A stretch of 64,000 bases of DNA from Cryphonectria parasitica EP155. Taxonomy: Eukaryota > Ascomycota > Sordariomycetes > Diaporthales > Cryphonectriaceae. The notes below the pieces were generated by a model, which ran no database searches, was not told the origin of the DNA, and saw only the letters and a list, made by a program, of their open reading frames with translations. Shown piece by piece: positions 23,485 through 34,800 of the stretch (position 1 is the first letter of the stretch; the number at the start of each line of letters is the position of its first letter). The translations under genes and the position numbers were made by a program. The stretch spans positions 665,630 to 729,629 of the forward strand of contig NW_024468916.1 in the NCBI RefSeq assembly GCF_011745365.1, written 5' to 3'.

Positions 23485-24434
23485 GTTGCCAGCCAGCCAG
23501 GTATGTTCTAAGTTTTTTTAGTTTTTTTTTAGAGGAGGGAGGGGAGAAGGATATGATGTGTGAAGGACAGAGGGGCGGAGGAGAGGATGGAGAGAAGGAG
23601 GGCGAGAGAAAGAAAGAGACGATGACGGTATTTACAAGGCTAAGAGAGGCAATTAATATCTACTTGAGACCGAGGATAAAGTGCTCTTATACGAAGGGAA
23701 AATTGTCACGCTACCGGCCTTCTATCACCCGTTTCACCTAACACGATAGGCTGACATTTTTGCCGCCATATTGCTGCGAACGCCAGACCTGGACTCGACT
23801 TACCACCCGAAGAAGGCATCGTCGCCAAGGGTGACAGACTGGGGAGTCGCAGCTGCGGAGGAGGGGTAATGGTGGGGGTTCCCTGCCTAGATATAGCGCG
23901 CTCTAATTGGTGGAAAATCTCTTGGCGGACAAATGTACTCACGATCCACCCTGGCGCCTTCTGTCAACTCGGGTCGAATTCATGATCATGAGATGTGGTG
24001 AAGGTTTTCCCTTGTTTCTTCTAGAACATGATCTTCCCCCATCCATACCGTCCATCCATCCATTCCACCGGGTCAACGGCAGTCGGCCTGTTCCCTGCTG
24101 CTAGTATTATGCAGAGCCAGCTGGTTACAGTCGCCGCCGGCTGGCATCAACGTTCTTTATTCAATTGCTTCCCATGAGCTGAGATTGTAACGGAATCGTA
24201 TGCTTAGATGATTCATCTGTTGAGTATTCGTACAGTGCTTGAGTGATAAAAGTACAGGAGGTATTATGAATACGCTCCAAAAAAAAAAATCCAAACCCCC
24301 CCCCCCCGCCATGAGCCCTCAACGCCAAACGCTGACAATGCATAGGTATCTCAAAACAATTCCCTGTCCCAAGATGTTAACCAGATAGTCCACCAACGCC
24401 TCGAGTGATATGCCAATTCCTCCTTCGTCCCAGT
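23485..24434. other. promoter region of lgd1, 950 bp
   Basis: Upstream of lgd1 and downstream of the HeLo-pseudokinase stop. It contains a T-rich/purine-rich leader (23510-23620), the ATTGGTGGA element at 23906-23914 and a C12 tract (24296-24307). No gene is supported. Confidence 0.6.
23906..23914 (-). promoter_or_regulatory. galacturonate-responsive-like element (TCCACCAAT)
   Basis: The plus strand reads TAATTGGTGGA at 23904-23914. This matches 10 of 11 positions of the element recalled from Aspergillus niger galacturonate genes (TYATTGGTGGA) and contains the CCNCCAA core ascribed to the GaaR regulator. It is 422 bp upstream of the lgd1 ATG, in the orientation TCCACCAAT relative to that gene. 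It is the only such core I see in this gap. Confidence 0.5.
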
Positions 24435-26431
24435 TCATATCTTGATACTTTCCAGCTTGCGAATCACTCTCTCTCCGAACTCAAGCTGGAGCCGGGCATC
24501 ATAGTTCGTCTGACGGTCATCAATCCCATCGAACCCATCGAAGCCAAAATCACCAGACAGACAGCTCGTCACCGCCGCCATATAGACATCGCCGACGTCC
24601 GCCGCCAGGTTCATCAGCCCTTCCTGGCTGAGCAGCCGCGTCTGCGCATCCCTCACGTCTTCCACTCGGATGCCTTGCGCAGCGTTCATGCCCAAGATGA
24701 CATCGACGGGCTTCCACATGCCTATTTCATACAGCACTACGCCGAGGCTGTATATGTCATGGATCTTGGTGAAGCCTTGCGGCCCATCGCGCGGTACATT
24801 GAACTGCGTGGCGGGATGGCGGTACAAGTCGTGGTGTGTGGCTGGTCTCTCCGACGCCTCCTCGTTCGAGTTCGCAGGGCGCGCGTAGTCAAACCCAGCA
24901 AGATATGGCCCTGCCGAGGTACTGAAGGGGAACATGATGTTCTCGCTCCGCAGCCCCTTGTGGGTCCAGCTCGTCGCGTGAAGGTACCAGATCGACGTGG
25001 CCACCGCCCGAGCCATCTGTAGCCTGGACGTCAGGGACGGCTTTTGGCGCCGCGAGCTGATCATATCAGACAGGCGGGGTGGCAGGTACGCGCCTTCTCC
25101 CCGAAAGGCGAAGCCGAATCGACGTTCCTCTGGTTCGTACAAGTATCCCAAACAGTCTGGAACCCGGAAGCCGTCGGGCTTCTGCTCGTCCCTGAGAACT
25201 GTTGCAAGCTTAGCTATACGATCTTCAAGATAGGAAGGCGGCTTCCCTTGATAGTTGACCGGCTGGTCTGCCACGGTGTGTGTCAGCTTAACCATCTCCT
25301 TGACGAATATGGGGCATCTGGCCCAGGACCGAGATCCTCCAGACAACGCCCCCGCAGCTTCGTGCAGAAAAAAAAAAAATTTCTCCCAGGTCACCCTTAG
25401 GCAGAAATCGAGAGGGACAGGACGTACAGTATCTCCATTCTACCCACACGGGAATATCCTCATAGATGCCCCATGCTCCAGAAGGCGAGCCTTCGAGGTT
25501 ATCTTCCCCCATAATCAGCAGTTTTGTGCTATCAAGACGTATCGGGCGTGGAGGCCTGTGCGTGTCTCCCAGGTGAGACTTGATGAGGGCCTCGTCAGAA
25601 GCATCGTCCGCTCCCTCCATGGCGATATTGAAAGCCTTGAAGCGCGTGAGTCGTAACAGTCGTTGTTCATGGGCCGGCATAATCTTGTATTTGGTCGTTG
25701 CCTTCAATGAAGCCATCAGGTCGACCAGTTGCTCGAACTTGTCGCTTGCCTGCAGGATCGATGTGAAAGAATCCTGCTGCATCTGCAGATGATTATCCTG
25801 TTGACGCCTGTCAAAGAAGTACACCATGTTCTCGTTCAGAGCGCTCAGTTTCGCCAATAGCAGCTCGAACTCGACCCTGTCGAAGGAGGCCCATCTTAAT
25901 CGCCGAGGGAAGGCTCGCGTCTTTTTGACAAAAGACATTGCTTTGCGCTGGAGCGTAAGATTGGACCGTATAGAGGCAGCCTCAGACCCCTCATCCGCGC
26001 TCCCATAGTCGCTGTCGATACCTGACCGGTCCAGCTCGACCTCGTAAGACCCGCTCAGCTTGACAAGCTCGAGCAGCACCAGCCTGACGTCCTGGAGCGA
26101 ACCGTTGACCTTTTGCTTATTGAGCCGAAGCCCAGAGCTCATTGCTCTCTCATCCTCGGAGAGATTGGCCAGGACTGCCCAGTCTACAAGCTTGTCTCGT
26201 TCTATTCGGAGTCGGACCTGGAGATATCGACTATTTTGCGGCATGTCAGAGGCCTCTAACAGCAGTTGGTAGACTGCATTCTCTCGGTCAGTAATGAGGC
26301 GTGCAGGATCTTGGCGCTATGCGGCGCGATAAATGCACTCCTTGGGATATATCATCTCGATTGGATCCTCAGGGGTACTCACCTTTGACGCATATTGCGA
26401 AGAGCTCGAAGCTCAAAGATGTGGCGTCCAT
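24435..26431 (-). CDS. HeLo-domain protein with C-terminal degenerate kinase domain
   Basis: Model: complement(join(24435..25357, 25428..26273, 26383..26431)), 605 aa, phases consistent. The N-terminal 200 residues (MDATSLSFELFAICVK, YQLLLEASDMPQNSRYLQVR, IERDKLVDWAVLANL) read as a HeLo / prion-inhibition-and-propagation domain, the helical membrane-targeting module of HET-S-like cell-death proteins. From about residue 285 to the end is a protein-kinase-like fold (ARAVATSIWYLHATSW, DIYSLGVVLYEIGMWKPV). The catalytic loop is THKGLRSEN (430-438) in place of HRDxKxxN, and the DFG position reads AGFDY (452-456). The Gly-rich loop and VAIK lysine are not evident, so it should be a pseudokinase. 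Membrane-active cell death or allorecognition is an inference from the family. Intron 2 uses a GTACGT donor and an AAG acceptor after a T13 run. Confidence 0.8.
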
Positions 26432-27552
26432 TTCCAATCATAGTCCTATCGTGTCGAGCGGTACATCCCAGACGGCATCAATTTTCGAGAAGCGTATCAA
26501 TACTGTAGTGGAGTCAAATTTGTGGCAAAATTCCTCAGAAAAGGCCAGGAGGATCACATCGGATTGAAATGGAAAGGTTATAAGTCATATAGATCCATTC
26601 ATTTTACCTTTGTTACGTGAGGAACTTGTTCAAAAGGATATGCATGTCATCTTCAGTCAGCCCGCCCTCAGCCCTACCCACAAGCATGTACTACAGTAAT
26701 CCTGTTTCCAGTCGGTCGAGTTCCCTGGCCGCGACCCGCTGTCTGCCTTGATACACGGTCGAACATGCTGCGACCGTGAAAGACATGTGGGCAGGTCGCC
26801 TGTCTCTAGACCGCGAGTTCGCCAAATCTGCAGAGCGAAGTCTTGCTCGGATCGTACAGTACACTTTCATCGCCTGTCCCGGGGGACGTCAGCAGTGTAG
26901 GCATCCCATTGGCGTTCGCTTAGTAGACTAATTGTGGGCGTGGTCGGTGCTGAGAACCTTAGTAACCAACAATTCCCTCCCCGAGAAACGTACGGCATCT
27001 TCTGATCGACAAATTCATTCTGTAAATTAAGCACCTTTTCAACTTCCCCATCCGCCTTCATTCAAGTGCGGGCTAAAGCATCGTTCCTTCAATGAGAGTA
27101 CCAACCCAACCCTAACCCACAGCAACGTTCTAGAAGGTGTGAGAGCGAGAGAGAAGTCCATGAACGAAACGATATTTAGAAGATTGGCGGCCCATCTCAC
27201 CTCAGCTCGCTGAGCCGCGCTGCAAGGAACTTTACATGTAGACTTACCTCAGCTCATCATTTCTCAACATTGAGACCCTACGTTTCGAATGTGAAATTCC
27301 CTCGGACTACTGTGCCTCTCTCTGCGCTCTGCTCGCACATACTTACCCGCTGCGCCCACTCTACTTTCTTGGCGTTACACCTCTCTCAAACCGTTGAGGC
27401 CCAGGAAAAGCATCCAGGGGGCCACCGATTTTCAGCAGTTTTTATCCGCAAATCAGGCACCCCCAAAAAGGGTAGAGAAGGGGGGGGGGGAGCGGGCAAA
27501 ATAAAAGAGGAAAGTTACACGAGACGTCGTCTCAAAAGCGAGCAAAGGCGCC
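26432..27552. other. divergent intergenic region, 1.1 kb
   Basis: Between the HeLo-pseudokinase (minus) and the small membrane protein (plus). It includes one telomere-like stretch (CCAACCCAACCCTAACCCA, 27101-27119) and a run of G about 27480-27490. No gene is supported. Confidence 0.5.
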
Positions 27553-27900
27553 ATGTCACCCATAGGCACTCTTGCCCTCGCCATCACCTTCGGCACCCAC
27601 CTCGTTGGCGGCTTCACGCGCCTGACCCACGGCCGCTACACCCCGTCCTTTTACGCCTACCAGCTCGACCGCGCGCCCAATGACGCATCCCCGTGGTTCG
27701 TTCCCTACATCGACCTCGTCTTCTGCGCGATGATGGTGGCGGGTCCTGGCACGCGGATGCTGGGCTTGTCTCTGTCTGCGTTGACGCAGTTCTTTGGTAT
27801 CTTCAAACGTGTGCGCGAGGACAAGGAGGCTGCGGTGGATCTGGCGCTCGTGTGCTGTGCGATTGTAGCCACGCTGGACTGTCTGTTCGCGGGGTCGTGA
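27553..27900 (+). CDS. small integral membrane protein, hypothetical
   Basis: 115 aa, single exon, ending TGA at 27898-27900. Hydrophobic segments near residues 3-20 (IGTLALAITFGTHLVGG), 48-66 (FVPYIDLVFCAMMVAG), 70-85 (LGLSLSALTQFFGIF) and 94-112 (VDLALVCCAIVATLDCLF) suggest three or four membrane spans. Charged residues fall between them (KRVREDKEA). I do not recognise the family by name. Small four-span proteins of this kind are common conserved hypotheticals in Pezizomycotina. The start codon context (GGCGCCATGTCA) is good and the codon usage is GC-rich like neighbouring genes. Confidence 0.6.
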   Translation: MSPIGTLALAITFGTHLVGGFTRLTHGRYTPSFYAYQLDRAPNDASPWFVPYIDLVFCAMMVAGPGTRMLGLSLSALTQFFGIFKRVREDKEAAVDLALVCCAIVATLDCLFAGS

Positions 27901-28876
27901 CGTGGGAGGTGTGTTTTGCGTTGCGGACTGAAACGGATTGCGCATGCGATGTGCGTCATGATGCCCTCAATTTCAGCCACATACGTGGTGCGACGGGAGC
28001 GGATTGAGGGCAAGGGACCTCAGAAAGGGAAGACCAACAGCAGATGCATTTTTGGGATCTAGTCCTCTTTCAAAGCATCCTTTGCTGAAGATCGAATTCG
28101 CTAGTAGAGGCTGAGGCCGTTACGTCCCGAGCTGACTTAAGTACCATGGCCAAAATTATATATAGACAGGGCACGGCTGTCATTCTACACATCAATCCTC
28201 TTTGCTAAGATGTATTTCTCGAGTATATGCCATCCGTCTCTCCGTATCTATCACGCAAGGAGATGATATAGAATTTGCGCCCGCGAACCACCGAGCTCGT
28301 TCTCAACTCTGGACAATGCAAATGATTCTAAGAGGCTGGATGAAGCCCTGCCTTATCCGCAGACTTCATCGCATCATTGTCCATTGACCTGCTTTCATAA
28401 TTTTCCTCAGGAAGAGCCAGGGAGAGAGCTGAAATCAAGCCTGTGGGTGCTCCCTGGGTGCATAATCGTCGGATCGATCGAAGAGCCGTCCCCAAGTCTC
28501 TGCTGCTCTCAAAGCAAATGGGCCTGACAGATCAGCGCCTGAAGCAGCGATTCGTCTTGAGTCCCTCAACATCGACTTGTTCGATTCTCGGTCAGTGACT
28601 GCACATGATTTTCTCGGCAACAACGGCAATGCTGTAAGGCTTGATTGGGAGGGACGAGACTTTCGTTCCGGCTCCGCCCTTGTTTTCGACTTGCTGCCTC
28701 GATGAGAGTCCCGCTTGGAATCCGAGTAAACGCAGAAGTTCTCCGGGGTAAAGCTAGCCGCAAGGTGTCTCAGCAGGCTGAGACATATATCGAATGCCTT
28801 GTTGACGCTGTACCATAACGTAGTCCGAGTACAGTTGCGCTCAAGCACGGAGTGCTTATGCGTGTAGCAAACCTGC
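27901..28876. other. intergenic between convergent genes, 976 bp
   Basis: 3' spacer between the small membrane protein and the DRAP-type deaminase. The longer minus-strand ORF (28435-28902) has no recognisable content. Nothing is supported. Confidence 0.5.
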
Positions 28877-29377
28877 CTATGACACATGCCCGGCCTTCGC
28901 AACTTTCAAAATCGCCTCCTCCATTCCGGCAACATGCTGGAACCGCACGCCTGCCCGTTCAAGGGCCTCGCGGCCCGTATTCTCCTGTACAAACTCCTTG
29001 GGCTCCATAACGCCCACATAGACCACGTTAATAACACCGGCGAGCCGCAGGATCCTCTCCGCGCAGGGGAGATTGCCGCTCAGCCGTTTCGAGCAGGGCT
29101 CCACCGTCGTGTAGAGGGCCAGATTCCTTGGTAGGACGTCTTTCAGCTGTTCCTCGGGGACGCCGTGCTGTTGCGAGAGTTTTATGAGGCAGCATTGCTC
29201 CGCGTGCGTGTTGCCCTCGAGCTCGAGAGTGTAGCCATCTGCCAGTATCGTGTTGGTGGACTGGTCTACCAACACTGCGCCGACACAGAAATTTGTGGGC
29301 TTCGGAGGGGATTTTTTGGCTAGACTGAGGGCGTATTGCATATAAGCATGATGATCATTGGCTTTGATGTCTGCCAT
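28877..29377 (-). CDS. zinc deaminase, DRAP (RIB2-type) deaminase
   Basis: 166 aa, single exon. The cytidine/deoxycytidylate-type zinc site is intact: His58-Ala-Glu60 (NTHAEQCC), then Pro94-Cys95 and Cys105 (TVEPCSKRLSGNLPC). The nine-residue spacing between the two cysteines, longer than the PCxxC of cytidine deaminases, is what I recall from riboflavin-pathway diaminohydroxyphosphoribosylamino-pyrimidine deaminases. It would then deaminate the ribitylated pyrimidine intermediate in flavin synthesis, in the cytosol. Yeast RIB2 fuses this domain to a pseudouridine synthase; here it stands alone, as in many filamentous fungi. A general nucleoside or tRNA deaminase role is a less likely alternative. 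It is divergent from the J-protein gene, with 370 bp between the start codons. Confidence 0.8.
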   Translation of the reverse strand: MADIKANDHHAYMQYALSLAKKSPPKPTNFCVGAVLVDQSTNTILADGYTLELEGNTHAEQCCLIKLSQQHGVPEEQLKDVLPRNLALYTTVEPCSKRLSGNLPCAERILRLAGVINVVYVGVMEPKEFVQENTGREALERAGVRFQHVAGMEEAILKVAKAGHVS

Positions 29378-29747
29378 ATTGTCATGTCAAGAAGGAGTAC
29401 GGAGTTGAGGTGTTCAATATCTGGCAAGTATGAGTAAGGTAAGGACTTTAAATCGAAATGAAGTGACGTTGTCAGAGAGCTGCCCCCACAGTGGAAGCTG
29501 CCGCTAAGGGCCAGCACACTGAAGGGGCGTTACTGAGGTACAGTAGCTAAATTTATGGCCTGGAACACACTGCCTGTCCAGCGTGTGACCCCACCTCCAC
29601 AGCAGCTGTACCTAGAGCTTGACGCGTCTAGGCCTGGCCAAACGTCGCGTCTCCAACTTTGACTTCAACACAAGCGCCGTCCCCAACGTTACCCTTCACT
29701 CACATTTATTTCTTGCCCTAAAGAGTTCAAGAACAACATCATACATT
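29378..29747. promoter_or_regulatory. bidirectional promoter, deaminase / J-protein
   Basis: A 370-bp region between two divergent start codons, with pyrimidine-rich stretches toward the plus-strand ATG. There is no TATA box close to either gene. Shared control is inferred from the spacing only. Confidence 0.5.
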
Positions 29748-30771
29748 ATGTCTGACATCGAGGAGAATCTGGATCCCGAGCCGCCGGTCATCGATCCCTA
29801 TGAGGTCCTTGGACTGGAGCGCGATGCGTCCCCCGATCAGGTCAAGTCTGCCTACCGCAAAGCGGCGCTGAAGCACCACCCAGGTACGTCCACTTAGTGG
29901 CTTTGTATATTTCGGTGTGAACTGGATATTCCTAACTTTTGACGGCACAGACAAGGTCCCCGAGTCGCAAAAGGCAGAGGCACATAGCACTTTCCAGCGC
30001 ATCGCCCTCGCCAACGCGATCCTATCAGACCCGCTGCGGCGCAAACGCTACGACACAACCGGCTCCACCTCAGAAGCCATCCTCGACGCCGACGGCTTTA
30101 ACTGGACCGAGTACTACCGCGAGGCGTACGCAGACTCCATCAATGCTGACGCCATCAACAAGTTCGCCCAGAAGTACAAGGGCAGCGACGAGGAGAAGGA
30201 CGACGTCCTTGTCGCGTACGAGAAGTTCAAGGGGAACATGGACATGCTGTACGAGACCGTCATGCTCAGCAACGTGCTGGAGGACGACGAGCGGTTCCGC
30301 GAGATCATTGACAAGGCCATCGAGACCGGTGACGTCAAGGCGTTCAAGGCTTACACCAAGGAGAGCACGGTGTCGAAGGAGGCACGGAAGCGTGCGGCCA
30401 GAGACGAAGGACTCGAGGCAGAGGAGTATGCGAAGGAGCTGGGCGTACATGACAAGCTCTTTGGGAGCAAGAAAGGTGCCGGCTCCAAGGGAAAGGGCAA
30501 GGGCAAGGCGAAGGGAAAGGATAGTTCCGAGGACGCGCTCGCGGCGCTCATCAGGAGCAGGCAGAAAGAGCGTGGCGATGCGTTCCTGGATTCACTGACG
30601 GAGAAGTACGGTGTGACTGCGAGCTCGGCAAAGAAGGGCAGGAAGAAGCACGTTGAGGAGGAGGAGGAGCCGGACGAGGAAGCCTTCCAAGCCGCTGCTG
30701 CCAGGCTCGGCAGGAAAAAGAAGGCCAGCGAGGACCCCGCGCCCAAGGCGAGTAAGAAGACACGGCGTTGA
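29748..30771 (+). CDS. DNAJC9-like J-domain protein
   Basis: Model: join(29748..29883, 29951..30771), 318 aa. The J-domain is at residues 15-90 (DPYEVLGLERDASPDQVKSA, then AILSDPLRRKRYDTTGS). The essential HPD triplet (His44-Pro45-Asp46) is formed across the splice: His and Pro are in exon 1 and the Asp codon is split (G|AC). After it come the DNAJC9-type helical region (WTEYYREAYADSINADAINKF, a KYKGSDEEKDDVLVAYEKFKG segment, MDMLYETVMLSNVLEDDERF) and a Lys-rich C-terminus ending in KKTRR. The protein should stimulate an Hsp70, probably in the nucleus; the human relative also handles histones H3-H4, which is a family inference here. The intron is 67 nt with a GTACGT donor. Confidence 0.88.
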
Positions 30772-31831
30772 AGTTCTTGCGTGGTCTGCTTCCTGTTTGC
30801 ATTTTACAGCATGGCGTTGGGGTCTCGTCACGGAAAGGGCAAAGAGTCAATGGAATTGAATAATAGTCAGAGTTAATATGTTGCTGACGAGGTACTTATC
30901 TGATGTTGCCAACCTACGGTTACTCTGGGTACTCAAGGGAAGAGTGATAACGAAGTGAGTGAGGCATTCTCAATGCCTGATATCCTATGCGCCAAAGGTG
31001 TACTCTGCCCAAGACTGTTTACAACTGAGCCGCTTAAATCCTGTTATACAATGCAGTATCAGTAAGACTGAAGTTAACTTACAACAGCATGTTCTGCATC
31101 ACCTCAACCCCATGCAAAAAGTACCAGGGGCCTAAACATAAGTTGTCAGAGTCTCAAGGCTTAGACTTCAACCCTCTGAGCTCTCAGGTTCAGCAAAGGA
31201 CTGTTGTGATTAGCACTCATGAAGGTGAGAGTCTTGCCCTCACAGCCAGAGATAAAGGATCGAATAGTTGGAACCATCTTTACAACTAAGATAAATGATC
31301 TCATTGCGAGCCACTTGTCTGACACTGCTTCTGGCGATGCATTTCAATATTTTCACACTTCACCGGATTCTCTGATGGTACGCTTCTCGAACCTCTTGGA
31401 ACGGCTTGTAAATAGTGTATTGTATATGTGAGTGTTTCCTTCATGCATGCTGGCCGGCCACGTAGCTGGGTTTCCAAAGTAAATCAAGGTGTACAACATC
31501 TGCCATCATACATGTAGTTAGGCAGCCACACAGCCACGCTGATGATTGCAGCGCCCGTGGCTTTGCCTGGAAAAGTGTAGAAAGACGACAGTTCCTGCAA
31601 ATCATTTGCTCGTATGGACGCCAAAGGTGTGTCACCCCACTGCAACCTTACTTCCCCCGCAGCTTGCCTGAAGCTGACCGCACACTCGAAAAGCATTGCC
31701 ATTCCTGCCTCACGAAGGTGGCTCTATGCATATACACTTGTTCATTGTTGATGATACAACCTTGTTGACGTCTTTTTGAAATATGCCCCTGCTCCCCAAT
31801 TACCAGGCACTAAGTACAAGTTCGTCTTCTC
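30772..31831. other. intergenic, 1.06 kb
   Basis: AT-richer spacer between the J-protein and the five-exon membrane protein. No repeats longer than a few units and no convincing ORF. Confidence 0.5.
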
Positions 31832-34800
31832 ATGCTATTCTCTAGGCGTAAGGGCCGTGTGCCAGTTCCCCCTCCCCAGCTCAAGCCGGCACGCAAGCTG
31901 CTAGGAAAATCACGACCGCCTCTGTTCACTGCGTCCGATGAGGCGGAGAGCGAGCATGCTGTGACCCATGGTCACCCAGCTGCTCCCGTGAACCCTCATG
32001 GTAGCTTTGTCACTTCGAGGGAGAAGCTGCGGGCCGCATCCAGCGAGCTCGACAAGAATCAGGACGAGGCCGGGATATCGTCTCTGGAGCACTCAAGCCA
32101 TGTGCTGGCGAACGGAGAGCCATCGGGCCCAAGGGACTCTGACTACCAAGGCCTCAACGACCCAGGCAAGTTGGTCGCCGGGATGCTAGACATCAAGAAA
32201 GAATTACAATCATAGAAACTGATCCCGGGGTGCATTCACTCAGTGCAAGCAGCTTTATCTCCTCAGCAGGCGTCTTCGCCACCGTCCTCGCGCGTATCTG
32301 GGGCTATAGTTCCGAGCCCAACCAAGCCACCACCACGGCCCTCAGTGATTCCTGACGACCCCCTCCCAACCCTACGGATCAACTTCAGAGACGAGGCTCT
32401 CACAGAGGACGGCTACTTTAACCTCCTCTCACGGTATTACGTCTTCCGCTTCGAACCAACTGTGAAGTACAAGGTCAATGGAGGCAAGATCAAGACGACC
32501 TGGGCTGAGTGCACACGCTGGCGCCTGCCCGAAAATGATCATGCTACTACCCTCAGCCAGGTTCGGCTTCTGAACCAGCAGGATAGAGATCCCAGGACAG
32601 GGAAGTGGCCCACTATCATGAAGAAGCAGTCATCGCTCAATTTCAACGCCCAGATACAGATTGCGAAAACACATGAAGATCTCTCGTCAGAGATCCGCGA
32701 TGATCGTTTTCATATCGTGCTTGACCAGATTGATTGGGTAGAGAGGCGTCGTGTTAGTAGAAACAGCAAAATCAAGCAGCTGATCTTGGATAGTAAGAGA
32801 GAGGAAGAAGACTATAGGTCTATCACCGCATACTTCAAATCATGCCCACGTCCAGAACATGCTCCAAGCGAGCTGTATTTTCAGCTGCAGCGTGAAGGAG
32901 TCGAGAGGCAGGCTCGCAAAGACAGCAACCGGGAGGACTGGAAGCAGCCTGTCTATCGGCAATATTCTTTCGGCCAGCTGGTCTACCACCCTCCGCAGGC
33001 TCAGAAGGCTCAGCAGGGACCATTGCAACCCACCTTTTCGCTACCTCAGAGTAGCTCCTCAGGGCCACATAGCAGTGTCAATGCAGATTCCTCTGATGGA
33101 AGCACCGGATGCAGTACTCTGGAAACGCCTCGCATACAATCCACAGATCCTAGCTCGTGGGGCGGTGGTTTGTCCTCAGATCGAATTCCCAAAGACCGTC
33201 CTATCTCTAAATCTAACAATCGCGAAAACCGTTGTTTGGGTACGGTCGACGATGGTATCGAGTCAATTGCAAGCATTGCGGACTCGATTAGTTCAACGGA
33301 TTCAAGCGGAGAAAGAGCCGTCGGACCGGTTAGCATCGAATATCTCGCGGCAAAGTTCACCGGGAGTGACTCGGAGCTCCTGGAATTATATACGGAGGTT
33401 TGCCAGAAGCTATCTCAGGCTCAGTTTGTCGCTTATAATCGTCGTTTGCTGAAGACATTCTACCTGGAGATTTCTTGCGAGGAGCATACCCCTTCACAAA
33501 AAGAGTCTGTAGCTTTTCTGAAGTCTAAGGGAAGACGGGCTGCTATCTCTTTGGGCATCTTCGAGAGAGTCATTCCTGACAAGGAGGTCGCTCCATCAGT
33601 TAAAGAGCGTACAGAAGAGCTCGCGAAACTGAATGAGCACTTGAGGACTCTTGATGCCGCAGGCAAGTCAGCTACCTTTGCCCTTGGTGTCTGAAACTAC
33701 TAACTGGAGAAGATGTGAATATAGAGGGAAATGACGACTCTGATGCTGAGGATGATGAGAAAGCGAGACTTGACAGTCTTCATGCTACATGGGAGTACTT
33801 TGTGTGGAGCCGAGCCTTCGCACAGTATAAGCAGCGACTTCGCCAATTCATTCGTCCCGAGCTTGCAAGGAGACGTGGATCAGCCAACTATCAAATCGCA
33901 AATCACGACCAAGAGAGCAGCCAAGAACATACGGATATGTCGGAAGCAGTGAAATCTAAGAATGCCCCCAATTCAGACGGGAAGCGGTGGCTAAATGACG
34001 ATCAAGAAGTGCAAGGGCAGCAAAGTCCCGCTGAAAAAAGCTTAGTCGAAAGCAGTATGGGCGACGACGTCCCACGAGATCTACCCACAGAGCATGCCCA
34101 ACAACCGTCTTCCTCTCACGCCCACAGTGACGATATTCATGAGGCTCATGGAAACGATCCATTCGTGACTTGGCTTGCGAAATGGCTGAATGACAAACTG
34201 TGGCCACCCCGAAGGGGCTCTCAAAGAATATGGTACCTATGCGTAAGTACTTCCCAGCACGAGTACTTGTGAATATGGACAATAGATGACTCACACAGCA
34301 CGATCGTAATGTCTAGGGGTGTGGTCAACATGCCTATATCGATGTCAGGGAACTGCAGACCGGAGGCGTGGAAAGTGAGCGGCAAAACATAACCAGAAGC
34401 GCTGCCGCAATCAGAAGACAAACCCAATCACCGCAAAATACTGAATCTTCTGGCGGGGGGCCAATGTTGACACCACCTGCGGCTCACCTATCCCCCAGTT
34501 CCTCCACATTCACATCACATCCGAACGCAGCTCCTCCAGGGATCACATCATGCACGACCTCTGATACTGGATTGATAAACTTAACCTCCTCTGCCTCTTC
34601 CAGAAATCCACAATCGGAGCCACTTTATCTGCTGGTATGTATCAATGGGAGGGCATACAAAACCTTGGCAGAGCTTCGTCATCTCGATGTCTACAATTGC
34701 TGGAACGACGAGCTACTCATGAGAGGGATTCTCGAGCAGTATGAGCAAGCGAGCAAGGAACGCCATTTGACAATAGCTATGCTCATCTCGATACTGCCAG

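Noticed and set aside
22120..26431. A metabolic or secondary-metabolite gene cluster around lgd1
   Set aside because: The neighbours are a HeLo-pseudokinase and a Zn2Cys6 gene 2 kb away; no further pathway, transporter or core biosynthetic gene is present.
27101..27119. Telomere-like CCAACCCAACCCTAACCCA
   Set aside because: Only one exact CCCTAA unit; too short for an interstitial telomere and far from any chromosome-end signal.
28570..28600. tRNA B-box-like GTTCGATTC
   Set aside because: The flanking bases do not form a T-stem and no A-box or acceptor stem is found at the right distance.
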